A stretch of DNA of 64,000 nt from Acetobacter farinalis (lineage in GTDB: Bacteria; Pseudomonadota; Alphaproteobacteria; Acetobacterales; Acetobacteraceae), in NCBI RefSeq assembly GCF_011516935.1, contig NZ_WOTF01000003.1:124001-188000 (forward strand). The letters run 5' to 3'. The translations under genes and the position numbers were made by a program. Positions 48,786-57,765 of this stretch are shown here, piece after piece. Under the pieces are notes generated by a model. The model was not told where the DNA came from and did no database searches. It saw only the letters and a program-made list of their open reading frames with translations. The stretch's first letter is position 1. Every line of letters starts with the position of its first letter.

Positions 48786-50150
48786 TCAGGCACGCTCCAG
48801 AAGCTGACGCGCCAGCGCATTATGCCGCTCCGCAAGGCGCGCAGGGTCATGCGTGACAAACTGCCCCTCACGGATCAGCCAACGCCCGTTCACCATCGAA
48901 TAAGCAACCCGCCGGGTGGCGCAGAACACCAGAGCCGCAACAGGGTCAGACTGCGCGCCAGCATACTCTATCCCGCGCAGATCAAACGCCACGATATCCG
49001 CAGCCATGCCAGGCGCCAGATGCCCGATATCATCCCGCCCCAGCACGGCAGCACCACCCCGGGTGGCAAGCTCCAGCACTTCCCGCGCCTGCATCATGGG
49101 GCGGCCATCTTCCGCCTCCAGCAGGCGGCCAAGCAGCATGGCCTGCCGGGCTTCCCCCAACATATGGCTGCCATCATTGGAGGCTGAGCCATCCACACCC
49201 AGCCCCACCCGCATGCCGGAAGCCACCATACGGCGCACCGGCGCAATGCCTGAACCCAGCCGCATATTGGAGCATGGGCAATGGGCCATGCCTGTACGGG
49301 TAGCCCCGAAACGGCTGATGCCCGCCTGATCCAGCTTCACGCAGTGAGCATGCCAGACATCCGGCCCCACCCATTCAACATCCTCGGCATACTCTGCGGG
49401 CGTCATGCCAAAACGCGCACGACTGTAGGCAATATCACTCTCGTTTTCCGCCAGATGCGTGTGCAGCATGGTGCCGGTGGCCCGTGCCAGCCGGGCCGCC
49501 TCGCGCATCAAATCAGGACTGACGGAAAACGGAGAACACGGCGCCACCACCACACGCTGCATGGCGAACGGTTCCGGGTCATGAAACGCCTCAATCACCC
49601 GTTGCGTGTCACGCAGAATAGCGGCTTCCTCTTCCACCACCCCATCCGGCGGCAGGCCTCCCTTACTCTCCCCCACACTCATGGACCCGCGCGCGGCATG
49701 AAAGCGCATGCCCATCTGCTCGGCAGCCTCCATCTGGTCATCCAGACGGCAGCCATTGGGGAAGAGATAGAGATGGTCACTGGTGGTCGTGCAGCCAGAC
49801 CACAGCAGTTCCGTCATGGCCGTGCAGGTCGAGACGCGGACCATCTCCGGCGTAAGACCTGCCCAAACCGGATAGAGCGCCTGCAACCACCCGAAAAGCG
49901 CGCTGTCCTGCGCGGCGGGCAGAGCACGCGTCAGTGTCTGATACATATGATGGTGCGTGTTCACCATGCCAGGCATCACAACATGCCCGGTCATGTCCTG
50001 CACCTCATCCGCCTGCGGCAGAGGGTCCGCCGCACCGCCAAGAGCCAGAATTTCCCGGCCCCGCACAAGCACCCATCCGCCCGCCAGCTCGTCACGGTGC
50101 GCATTCATGGTGACCAGACGCAGGGCATTTTTCAGCAGAAGGGTACGCAT
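48786..50150 (-). CDS. 8-oxoguanine deaminase-like amidohydrolase
   Basis: A metal-dependent deaminase of the amidohydrolase superfamily. The 454-residue product has the zinc motif MVNTHHHMYQTLTRALP, TSDHLYLFPNG, HTHLAENESD, WHAHCVKLD, MAHCPCSNMRL and the metal Asp in GLGVDGSASNDGSHM. The pattern after the first His motif (QTLTRALPAAQDSALFGWLQALYPVW) is typical of 8-oxoguanine deaminases; AtzB-like hydroxydechloroatrazine hydrolases are the main alternative. The start at 50150 has GGAAGAG upstream. Longer starts at 50165 and 50261 are possible. It stands between ispDF and dusB on the same strand. Confidence 0.85.
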   Translation of the reverse strand: MRTLLLKNALRLVTMNAHRDELAGGWVLVRGREILALGGAADPLPQADEVQDMTGHVVMPGMVNTHHHMYQTLTRALPAAQDSALFGWLQALYPVWAGLTPEMVRVSTCTAMTELLWSGCTTTSDHLYLFPNGCRLDDQMEAAEQMGMRFHAARGSMSVGESKGGLPPDGVVEEEAAILRDTQRVIEAFHDPEPFAMQRVVVAPCSPFSVSPDLMREAARLARATGTMLHTHLAENESDIAYSRARFGMTPAEYAEDVEWVGPDVWHAHCVKLDQAGISRFGATRTGMAHCPCSNMRLGSGIAPVRRMVASGMRVGLGVDGSASNDGSHMLGEARQAMLLGRLLEAEDGRPMMQAREVLELATRGGAAVLGRDDIGHLAPGMAADIVAFDLRGIEYAGAQSDPVAALVFCATRRVAYSMVNGRWLIREGQFVTHDPARLAERHNALARQLLERA

Positions 50151-50267
50151 CCGTTTCTCTTCCATCCGCCGGGAGACCCTCTCAGGCTTTCGCTCCCTTG
50201 AGCCAACCGGTTGTAAAGCGTCCCCTTGTGCACACTGTGAAGCGACAGACCGCCGCCCCAAAACAGA

Positions 50268-51422
50268 TCAGGGAAGCAGAACCGAGACAGCCGCCGTGCA
50301 GGCAATCCCTTCTTCACGTCCTGTAAAGCCCAGACGTTCAGACGTGGTGGCCTTGACCGAAATCCGGCCCACATCCACCTCCAGCAGGTCCGCCATACGC
50401 TGGCGCATGGCAAGAGCGTGCGGACCAATTTTCGGGCGTTCACAGATCAGCGTGACATCCGCATTGATCAACATGCCGCCCCGCTCACGAATACGCTGGC
50501 CCGCATGCACCAGAAAGCGAGCGCTGTCCGCATCTTTCCATTCGTTTTTGCTGGGCGGAAAATGCGTGCCGATATCCCCTTCCGCAAGAGCGCCGTAAAT
50601 CGCGTCACACAGGGCGTGAATCCCCACATCCGCGTCGGAATGCCCGGCAAGACCCTTTGTATGCGGCACAGTAATCCCGCACAGAATCAGGGGGCGACCT
50701 TCTTCAAAGGCATGCACATCATACCCCAGCCCCACACGCGGCAGGAGGGTCGGGCCGATCAGTCGTTCAAGGCGCACGAGGTCATCCTCATAAGTCAGCT
50801 TGATATTATCGTCATCCCCAGGCACCAGAGCAACGCTCAACCCGGCCTCTTCCAGCAGTGTCGCATCATCTGTTGCGGTCACTGAGGCCGCCCTGCGGTG
50901 CAGGTCCAGAAACAGATCAAAACGGAAGCCCTGCGGTGTCTGGGCACGGAACAGGTGCTCACGCGAGACTGTCCCGGCAATCACGCCTTCCTGCCCACGC
51001 TTCAGCGTGTCAGCCACCGGCACGGCGGGAATGGCCCCCGGATGCTCCGCCAGGGCAGAAACAACGCCCTGAACCAGCTTTGCCGTCACGTAAGGCCGCG
51101 CGCCATCATGCACCAGAACCAGATCCGGGCGCTCGCTCTCGGGCAAGGCATCCAGAGCTTCAAGCCCGGCCCGCACACTGGCCTGGCGGGTTGCGCCCCC
51201 GGCCACAGGCGGCAACACGGCAACACCGTCCAGTGCCTGCGCCAGCGCCTCGGGGTCTCCCACAGGCTGAAGGCAGCTTACATGCGGCAGAAGGGCCTCC
51301 GCTGCATGACGGATAACCGGCAGGCCCGCCAGCATCACATATTGCTTCGGGATTGCAGACCCGCTGGTCGCGGCGTAACGGCTGCCTGTTCCGGCAGCCA
51401 GAAGAATGGCGGCTATTCGCAT
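50268..51422 (-). CDS. ispDF: Bifunctional IspD/IspF, MEP isoprenoid pathway
   Basis: A fusion that performs the third and fifth steps of the methylerythritol phosphate pathway. IspD part (residues 1 to about 225): [32 protein letters not shown] and the [14 protein letters not shown] motif. IspF part (about 230-384): [50 protein letters not shown] and [17 protein letters not shown]. The start at 51422 is fixed by the conserved [11 protein letters not shown]. The fusion is common in Alphaproteobacteria. Confidence 0.95.
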   Translation of the reverse strand: MRIAAILLAAGTGSRYAATSGSAIPKQYVMLAGLPVIRHAAEALLPHVSCLQPVGDPEALAQALDGVAVLPPVAGGATRQASVRAGLEALDALPESERPDLVLVHDGARPYVTAKLVQGVVSALAEHPGAIPAVPVADTLKRGQEGVIAGTVSREHLFRAQTPQGFRFDLFLDLHRRAASVTATDDATLLEEAGLSVALVPGDDDNIKLTYEDDLVRLERLIGPTLLPRVGLGYDVHAFEEGRPLILCGITVPHTKGLAGHSDADVGIHALCDAIYGALAEGDIGTHFPPSKNEWKDADSARFLVHAGQRIRERGGMLINADVTLICERPKIGPHALAMRQRMADLLEVDVGRISVKATTSERLGFTGREEGIACTAAVSVLLP

Positions 51423-51726
51423 GTTCGGAGCAATGCTGCGGGAAGCCTGACACGTCAAGGCCCAAAATTAAGCCCCGAAGCCGCCCACCGGGCATATTCT
51501 ACCATCACAAGTCAGATATTATACAAGAACCACGCCTCTACACTTCTCATCCAAAACGAATTCCAGAATACCTCACCAGAAAAAAGATCAATATTTATTT
51601 GTGCTTATAAAATCCAATTTTTTATTGAGATAGAATTTATACAACTCCCTGATGTCAAAAAAAAATGTTACAGCGCGGCCAATATCTTGCTAATTTCAAC
51701 AGATCTTAACGCTCCACAGACTGAAC

Positions 51727-53988
51727 ATGAGAACCATGAAAACATTAATGCTCACCTTTGAATGCCCTCCTGACGTTACGGGAGGTGGACTATGCACTTA
51801 TGTTCAGGAATATATTAACGCAAAAATAGAAAAAAAAGAGCCGACAGTGATCCTGACGGCTGATTTCAGTGTACATGATGAAGTCTGCACTTATTTTGAC
51901 TGCGTAAAAGTTATCCGTTTCAACCCGTCCACCGGTGAGTCCTTTAAGTATATGGGCCACTGGGCCGCCATAAGCTACGAGTTCTCCAATCAGGTCAAAA
52001 AAATCATCACGGATGGTTTCAAGCCCGACTGGCTGGAAGTGTGTGACGGCTTTGGCCTGGGATACTTCACGCTTCAAAGGAAAATGTGCCTCGAAGCCCC
52101 GTTCAAAGATCTGAAGGTACTCGTGACCGCCCATACGCCTGTCACGATGATTGACGAATGGGATAAGAAAAATATCTATGAACTTCCCACATATTTCACA
52201 AAATGCATGGAGCAGTTCTGCTTTCAGGCGGCCGATAAAGTTATCTCTCCCAGCCACTTCCTCAAGAAAAAGCTACTCACAGAGTTTCTCGAAAAAGAGA
52301 TTCAGATTGACGTCATCCCGAATCCTTACGAGAAAGCCAAACTCAACCGGCCTCTGGAGAACGCCCGCGCCCGCACAGCCCACCTCCATGACATTCCGGA
52401 TTACGCCATTGCCTCCAGACTCTGCTACTGGAAAGGCATCGAGCATGCTCTGGCGGGTTTTAACCTCTACTGGAGCAATGGCGGCCTTTCATCCCTCTAC
52501 ATCTACGGCTCTGACACGACATATTTCAGAAACAACAAATCCTTTCAGGAAACACTGAGCAATAAATACCGGAAATGGATTGAAAAAGGCCTCCTGAAAT
52601 TTGCAGGCCTTAAAGAACATTCCGAAATTCTCCTTATCAAGAAACATCTCAAGGCGCTCTTCCATCCGTCTCTGTTCGAGAATTACCCGTACACCGTTAT
52701 CGAACACATGGCTGAAGGTGGCATTATCGCCGCGTCCTCCAATGGTGGTCAGGCAGAGTTTATCAAGGACGGAGAAAACGGCTTCCTGTTTGACCCGCAC
52801 TCCCCAACCGCCATTCAGGACGTTATCCTGAAAATCGACAGTCTGGACGGCATTGAAAGCCGCTATATTGCCAACAACGCAATCAAAACCATCAAGGAAA
52901 CCTGTTCCTATAACACTGTCATGGCACAGAAAGAGCAGGTGCTTGCTGCGTCGAAACACACTGTAGCCAGCTCTTCCTTCCCCTTTGTGACCGGAAAAGA
53001 GCTTACGCACCCGGCCAGCAAAACCGGCTCCGCCCTGACAGTCGTCATTCCCCATTACAACCTTGGCGGATTGCTGATTGAAGCCATTGAAAGCATCAAA
53101 TTCAGCAGCTTGCCCGACATCAACATTATTGTTGTGGATGACGGCTCTACCGACAGTGAGTCCCGCATTATCCTGAAAACGCTGGAAGCCCGCTACACGC
53201 ATCTGGAAGTTCTCTACAAGAAAAATTCCGGCGTGGCGGACACCAGAAACGTTGGCGTGAAACATGCCAAAACAGATTACATCGCCCTGCTGGATGCTGA
53301 CGATATTATCTGCTCCAACTATTATGAAACAGCCGTCAATATTCTCGAACGTTACAATAATGTCGGGTTTGTTGGCTGCTGGAACGAAGATTTCAACCAG
53401 AACGGTCGTATCCGGCTATGGCCGACTTTCAATCCTGAAGTTCCCTTGCAGGTGATCATGAACACCACCAACTGCCAGGGGCTGGTTGTCCGGCGCGAGG
53501 CCTATCTCACCTACGGCCAGCATGACCCGGATCTCGGCATGTTTCTGGATGACTGGGAATCAACCATCTCCATGGTTCTCAATGGTGTGCGCGGCGTGAT
53601 GATTCCGCACCCGCTGTTTAAATACCGCATCCGGGAAGATTCCATTTTCCGTGACAAGTTCCGGATGTTTAACATCAACTACAATTACATTATCGATAAG
53701 CATAAGGCCCTGCTTGCAGACTCTTATGGTGAAATCATAAAATTCCTGAATGCCAATGGCCCGAATACACAATACCATAACCCGACCTTCGTCTCGGGCA
53801 ACAATACACACACAACCACCTATGTCCCCAGTCCACCTGAAAAACTCCCCTGTCACCCCGAAGGGCGACTGGTTCAGCTTGTTCATAAATACTATGACAC
53901 GGTAAATCAGCCAGGCACGATCCGCACGCTCCGTATCGGCCTGCGCAATATTGGCGTTGGCAAGCTTGCAGCACGGCTGCGCAAATAA
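51727..53988 (+). CDS. Two-domain glycosyltransferase, GT4 then GT2
   Basis: A 753-residue protein with two catalytic domains. Residues 1 to about 400 are GT-B/GT4-like: LTFECPPDVTGGGLCTYVQEY at the start, ASRLCYWKGIEHALAGF, and FHPSLFENYPYTVIEHMAEGGIIAASSNGGQAEFIKDGENGFLF with the donor-binding Glu pair. Residues about 430-650 are GT-A/GT2: LTVVIPHYNLGGLLIEAIESI, IIVVDDGSTDSES, ADTRNVGVKHA and LLDADDII (DxD). The gene is AT-richer than its neighbours and reads opposite to the rest of the glycan island. Donors and acceptor are unknown. No strong Shine-Dalgarno is present, and an ATG three codons later is possible. Confidence 0.88.
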   Translation: MRTMKTLMLTFECPPDVTGGGLCTYVQEYINAKIEKKEPTVILTADFSVHDEVCTYFDCVKVIRFNPSTGESFKYMGHWAAISYEFSNQVKKIITDGFKPDWLEVCDGFGLGYFTLQRKMCLEAPFKDLKVLVTAHTPVTMIDEWDKKNIYELPTYFTKCMEQFCFQAADKVISPSHFLKKKLLTEFLEKEIQIDVIPNPYEKAKLNRPLENARARTAHLHDIPDYAIASRLCYWKGIEHALAGFNLYWSNGGLSSLYIYGSDTTYFRNNKSFQETLSNKYRKWIEKGLLKFAGLKEHSEILLIKKHLKALFHPSLFENYPYTVIEHMAEGGIIAASSNGGQAEFIKDGENGFLFDPHSPTAIQDVILKIDSLDGIESRYIANNAIKTIKETCSYNTVMAQKEQVLAASKHTVASSSFPFVTGKELTHPASKTGSALTVVIPHYNLGGLLIEAIESIKFSSLPDINIIVVDDGSTDSESRIILKTLEARYTHLEVLYKKNSGVADTRNVGVKHAKTDYIALLDADDIICSNYYETAVNILERYNNVGFVGCWNEDFNQNGRIRLWPTFNPEVPLQVIMNTTNCQGLVVRREAYLTYGQHDPDLGMFLDDWESTISMVLNGVRGVMIPHPLFKYRIREDSIFRDKFRMFNINYNYIIDKHKALLADSYGEIIKFLNANGPNTQYHNPTFVSGNNTHTTTYVPSPPEKLPCHPEGRLVQLVHKYYDTVNQPGTIRTLRIGLRNIGVGKLAARLRK

Positions 53989-53998
53989 CACCGCCCCT

Positions 53999-54038
53999 TG
54001 ATGGCCGCATTCACCTCAGCCTGTGAGTCCGGCCATCA
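53999..54038 (+). terminator. Hairpin after the GT4-GT2 gene
   Basis: The nine-base arms TGATGGCCG (53999-54007) and CGGCCATCA (54030-54038) start about ten bases after the stop codon and are followed by an AT-rich tail (GAGAATTTATTTTC). It is terminator-like, though the T-run is broken. Confidence 0.5.
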
Positions 54039-54161
54039 GAGAATTTATTTTCATCAAACTGCCCGGGTGTTTCTCGTCTGGCTTCACCACTCATACCAGA
54101 CGAGCCTCAAACCCGTCTTCTTCCTGATCTCTCCTTACAGAAACAGAGAGATCAAGACATT

Positions 54162-55571
54162 TTACCGGACGAAAACTCTCCGCAATATCCGGAGAAAAAA
54201 TCCAAATACCGGCACGCGGAATATCCCGTAATACCATTCCCCCAAACGATGCAGACGTGACGAACGTATTTTTTCAAGGTCTGCCACAGCAAGCCTCAAG
54301 TCTGTCATCTCGTGCTTCAGACGAAACTGCTCATTCTCCATCTGCACCATGGCCTGCTTCAGACGAAGTTTTTCGTCCTCCAGACGCACGGCCTCATGCT
54401 TCAGGTTCAGAATGTCATTCTTCAGCCCCACCTCACCACGCTGCAAATGCAGGGCTTCATTTTTCAAGTCTGCCATCTCATGTTCCAGAGAACGGACATG
54501 TTCGGCAAACTCCTCCTTCTGCCTTCTTTCGCTTGCTTCCTGCTCTGAAAGGTTTTGCACCTGATCCTGCAGATTATCCTTATCGGCCAGAAGGGAATCA
54601 TTCTGCTGCAAAACCGCCGTAAGACGCTCCCATTCCTCTTGACGCTCCAGATTAAGTTTTTTGATCGTTTCCTGAAGCTGTTGCACTTCAGATGCTTCGC
54701 CATGCCCTGCGCTCCCGGCCTCTGGCAAGCGATCATGAAACGAAACCTTTGGGAAACGATGCAATGTATAATCAAAAATAGCTTTGATTTTAAAGTAGCT
54801 TGACGGCTCAAGCCGAACGGTACGCCCTATCAACGCCGCAAGAACAGCCATGTGGAGGCGATCTGTTTCAACACACTCAAACTGGTTGATCAGCCCGGCC
54901 ACAGCACGGAGAGGCCCCAGACACTGCGCTTCTTCCGCCCACTGAACATCGTTAAACAGAAGTGGCAGATCAACAGAATCACGAGGATGATTTTTCCGTA
55001 TCCCCTCTTCATCACGACGCAGAATTTGCAGAACCGGATATTGGCCTTCTTCCTCCAAACCAGAAAAATGCTCTTCCTTGGTATAAAAGGCCATATCCGG
55101 ACAGAGGAAAATCCGGCTCTCAGGCATACCCAGCCTGAGCAGTTCCTCATAACTCTGCCGCTCACGGCAGAAAATTGTCACCTGCTCGGCATAAGGAACA
55201 AGTTCGGCACCCAGCCCCGCGAAACTTGTCGGGAGAATGAGCAACTGCCCGCCACCTTGAAGAAAGGCCACAGCCTGCTCTGAATAATGGAACCAGAGTC
55301 CTTTGACCCAGCCCCCTCCCCCACCCAGCACAACATGGCTGTGGCCCAGAAACGCCTCTTTATGATGACCATAGATACAGGAGGGAGCCCACTCCATCTC
55401 CTTGAAAAAATCGAGCGTACCGAGCGCAATCAAACCATCACCAAGGTTTCCATAACCTGGGAAGAAAACCGCATTATTTTCTTTAAAATGCTGAACGCAT
55501 GCAACCAGAGCAGAATTTTCCCTGATTTCTGCACGAATGGCCTTTCTGACATTTTTATAGGTATCTGCCAT
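54162..55571 (-). CDS. Polysaccharide pyruvyltransferase family protein with coiled-coil tail
   Basis: A 469-residue protein. Residues about 30-285 are a polysaccharide pyruvyltransferase (CsaB/ExoV-like) domain: FFPGYGNLGDGLIALGTLDFF, HVVLGGGGGWVKGLW, LLILPTSFAGLG, IFCRERQSYEELLRLGM and VETDRLHMAVLAALIGR. Such enzymes transfer pyruvate from phosphoenolpyruvate to a sugar as a ketal. Residues about 295-440 are a long heptad-like coiled coil rich in Glu, Gln, Leu and Lys. The last 25 residues (WYYGIFRVPVFGFFLRILRRVFV) are hydrophobic and basic and could bind the membrane. The combination is unusual, and the tail function is unknown. Confidence 0.82.
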   Translation of the reverse strand: MADTYKNVRKAIRAEIRENSALVACVQHFKENNAVFFPGYGNLGDGLIALGTLDFFKEMEWAPSCIYGHHKEAFLGHSHVVLGGGGGWVKGLWFHYSEQAVAFLQGGGQLLILPTSFAGLGAELVPYAEQVTIFCRERQSYEELLRLGMPESRIFLCPDMAFYTKEEHFSGLEEEGQYPVLQILRRDEEGIRKNHPRDSVDLPLLFNDVQWAEEAQCLGPLRAVAGLINQFECVETDRLHMAVLAALIGRTVRLEPSSYFKIKAIFDYTLHRFPKVSFHDRLPEAGSAGHGEASEVQQLQETIKKLNLERQEEWERLTAVLQQNDSLLADKDNLQDQVQNLSEQEASERRQKEEFAEHVRSLEHEMADLKNEALHLQRGEVGLKNDILNLKHEAVRLEDEKLRLKQAMVQMENEQFRLKHEMTDLRLAVADLEKIRSSRLHRLGEWYYGIFRVPVFGFFLRILRRVFVR

Positions 55572-55585
55572 TTCAAAGCGCCCCC

Positions 55586-57673
55586 TTATTTAAGACGTTT
55601 TTCCAGAAGCTCATAAAATGCGGCAACCCTTCTGGCATATGTTGACTGCGCATGCTGTTGTTCAAAATGCTCATACAAACACTGAACTTTACTCTCAATT
55701 TCAAACTGTGGTGCGGCCAGAAATGCCTTGATCTGCTCAAGATACCTCGCAACAAGCACGTTATCATCCATGCTGTTCTGCACCAGAAAACCGGAATTTT
55801 CCTGTATCAATTCTGAAATACCACCCACATCAACCGTAATGATCGGGATCTTCATTTCAGCGGCTTCAAGAAGAACATTAGGAAGACCATCAAAGAGAGA
55901 GGTATATAAAAATGCATCCCCACTTGTAAACGGAAGGCTTTCCAAACCTCTAAAGTCGCCCTTGTAAACGATATTCGGGCAATCCCTGAAGTATTCCGGA
56001 TCAAACCGATCAAGAACAGAGCTCCCGTAGACATAAATTGGCGTCTCGATCCCCTGATCATGTAATTCAAGAGCAATTTTACGCAGCAGGTCAGGCCGCT
56101 TTTGGGCATCAAGACGCGAAGCCCATATCAGACGACGCTCCCCTTCCTGCTGAACAACGGGACGTTCAGCAGGCTGCGTGTAGGTATAAAGCGTTTCAGA
56201 AGCCTCCCTATAGGTCGGAATGCGATATTCAAGCTGAGCTAAAGCCGCATGATTGTCCGAAATAACGTAATCTATGTGATTTCTATACTCGGAAAGGAAA
56301 TTGTACTCACTTCCATCTTCATACAGAACATTATTCAGAACATAACAAGGAGGACAAAAATAAAAACAAACCAGCTGATAGGACAAAAAGAAATCAGCAT
56401 AGGCCTTCATAACAGAAACACAGAACGGACAAAATTTAAGAAAAATTCTCGCCTGATTGGCAAAATTCTCAATAATCCTGACAGATATTTCCGGTATTTT
56501 CTCTCTATCTGTCTCACCAAGAAGCTCATACAGATCAAGAACCGTCACACCCTCAGGAACCTGGCAGCGTTCCTTGGAAAGACAAAGCTCTTCTCCCAGA
56601 AGAATCAGACAGGAACGTTTCTCCTCTTTGATCACTTCCCTTATGAAATTCAGAATATATTTCTCACCGCCCCCTTTGGAAAGAAACGGCAGAAAGAAAA
56701 CATCCGTATAACTCTGGCCTTTCAGAATTTCACAAATTTTTGCATACGCACGGCCAAAGGTCTCAGGAATCCCAATATTGGTGAAAAACCGGGCGTCATG
56801 AAGCACATAAGGATGTATCTCCGGGTCAATGAGGTTCGCCCGATGAACAAGCTCCTGTATATAGAGAGAATCCATATAATGTTTTTTGAAATCGATATGT
56901 TTTTGGGCAATAACTGCCTCAGAGCGCTTCTGCTCCAGTATCCTTAAAAAACCCTCTCCACTGAAAAAATCAGAATTATACGCTATACGCTTCTGATCTC
57001 CTTGTAGAGCGGCCATGATACTTCCCCGCCTTTGCCGATAGAAAACAATTGTATCGGCAGCAATTTCAAACTCAAATCCCGCACTGACCAAACGCAGATT
57101 GATATCATAATCTTCATAGGCATAAATTGGATGAGATGCACAATCCCGATAGAGTATTTCAAGGATATCCTCCCGCCGCGCCATAAACCGCGAAACATAA
57201 GGATGCTCTCCAGCCATCCGGTAAATACCAACCTGAGCCAGCGGATAGAAACGGCAAACATAATTTTCATTCCCAAATGCGTGATAGTATTCCGGGAATA
57301 AAATCAGCTTGTCCTTTTCAGTCTGTTGAAAGTTTTTATGAAACTCATAAATGAAATTTCTGGAAACAAGATCATCAGCATCGGCTGTGATGATATACTC
57401 ACCACTCGCTGCTTGAACCCCGCAATTCCGCGCGAGCCCCAGAGAGTGCACCTGGGTTGTTTCGAGTTTGACGGCATCAAAGCCTGAATAATCGTATTGT
57501 CTCAGGAGAGTGAGTGTTTTTTCATCGGCATGATCCACCACAATAACCAGTTCAGACCGGATATTGTACAGGTGAGCATGTTCAACAGTCTCTAACAGAG
57601 AACGCAGGGTCGGGTACAGAAGATCCTGTTCATGATGAACATTCAAGATAATAGAGACATCTATACCCGACAC
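55586..57673 (-). CDS. Two-domain glycosyltransferase, GT2 then GT4
   Basis: A 695-residue protein with the domain order reversed relative to the gene at 51727. Residues about 5-230 are GT-A/GT2: VSIILNVHHEQDLLYPTLRSL, LARNCGVQAASGEYIITADADDLV (DxD) and AYEDYDINLRLVSAGF. Residues about 310-690 are GT-B/GT4: LPFLSKGGGEKYILNFI, RLIWASRLDAQKRPDLLRKI and LYTSLFDGLPNVLLEAAEMKIPIITVDVGGISELI. It lies 14 bases upstream of the pyruvyltransferase gene and so probably shares its transcript. Base composition is AT-rich for this genome. Confidence 0.87.
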   Translation of the reverse strand: MSGIDVSIILNVHHEQDLLYPTLRSLLETVEHAHLYNIRSELVIVVDHADEKTLTLLRQYDYSGFDAVKLETTQVHSLGLARNCGVQAASGEYIITADADDLVSRNFIYEFHKNFQQTEKDKLILFPEYYHAFGNENYVCRFYPLAQVGIYRMAGEHPYVSRFMARREDILEILYRDCASHPIYAYEDYDINLRLVSAGFEFEIAADTIVFYRQRRGSIMAALQGDQKRIAYNSDFFSGEGFLRILEQKRSEAVIAQKHIDFKKHYMDSLYIQELVHRANLIDPEIHPYVLHDARFFTNIGIPETFGRAYAKICEILKGQSYTDVFFLPFLSKGGGEKYILNFIREVIKEEKRSCLILLGEELCLSKERCQVPEGVTVLDLYELLGETDREKIPEISVRIIENFANQARIFLKFCPFCVSVMKAYADFFLSYQLVCFYFCPPCYVLNNVLYEDGSEYNFLSEYRNHIDYVISDNHAALAQLEYRIPTYREASETLYTYTQPAERPVVQQEGERRLIWASRLDAQKRPDLLRKIALELHDQGIETPIYVYGSSVLDRFDPEYFRDCPNIVYKGDFRGLESLPFTSGDAFLYTSLFDGLPNVLLEAAEMKIPIITVDVGGISELIQENSGFLVQNSMDDNVLVARYLEQIKAFLAAPQFEIESKVQCLYEHFEQQHAQSTYARRVAAFYELLEKRLK

Positions 57674-57765
57674 AGAAAAACCCTAAATGTTTCTTTTTAA
57701 GCTTACGCTCCCACGCTTTATAATACAAATCTCATTCACAAAGAACAAAAAAGGTGATTTATTTT

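Noticed and set aside
48680-48871. Small 63-codon frame upstream of dusB
   Set aside because: It overlaps the 3' end of the deaminase gene in another frame, has no ribosome binding site and shows no family resemblance.
54073-54104. Nine-base inverted repeat CTCGTCTGG/CCAGACGAG between the convergent glycan genes
   Set aside because: The loop is 14 bases and no T-run follows on either strand, so I could not support a terminator or a protein-binding site.
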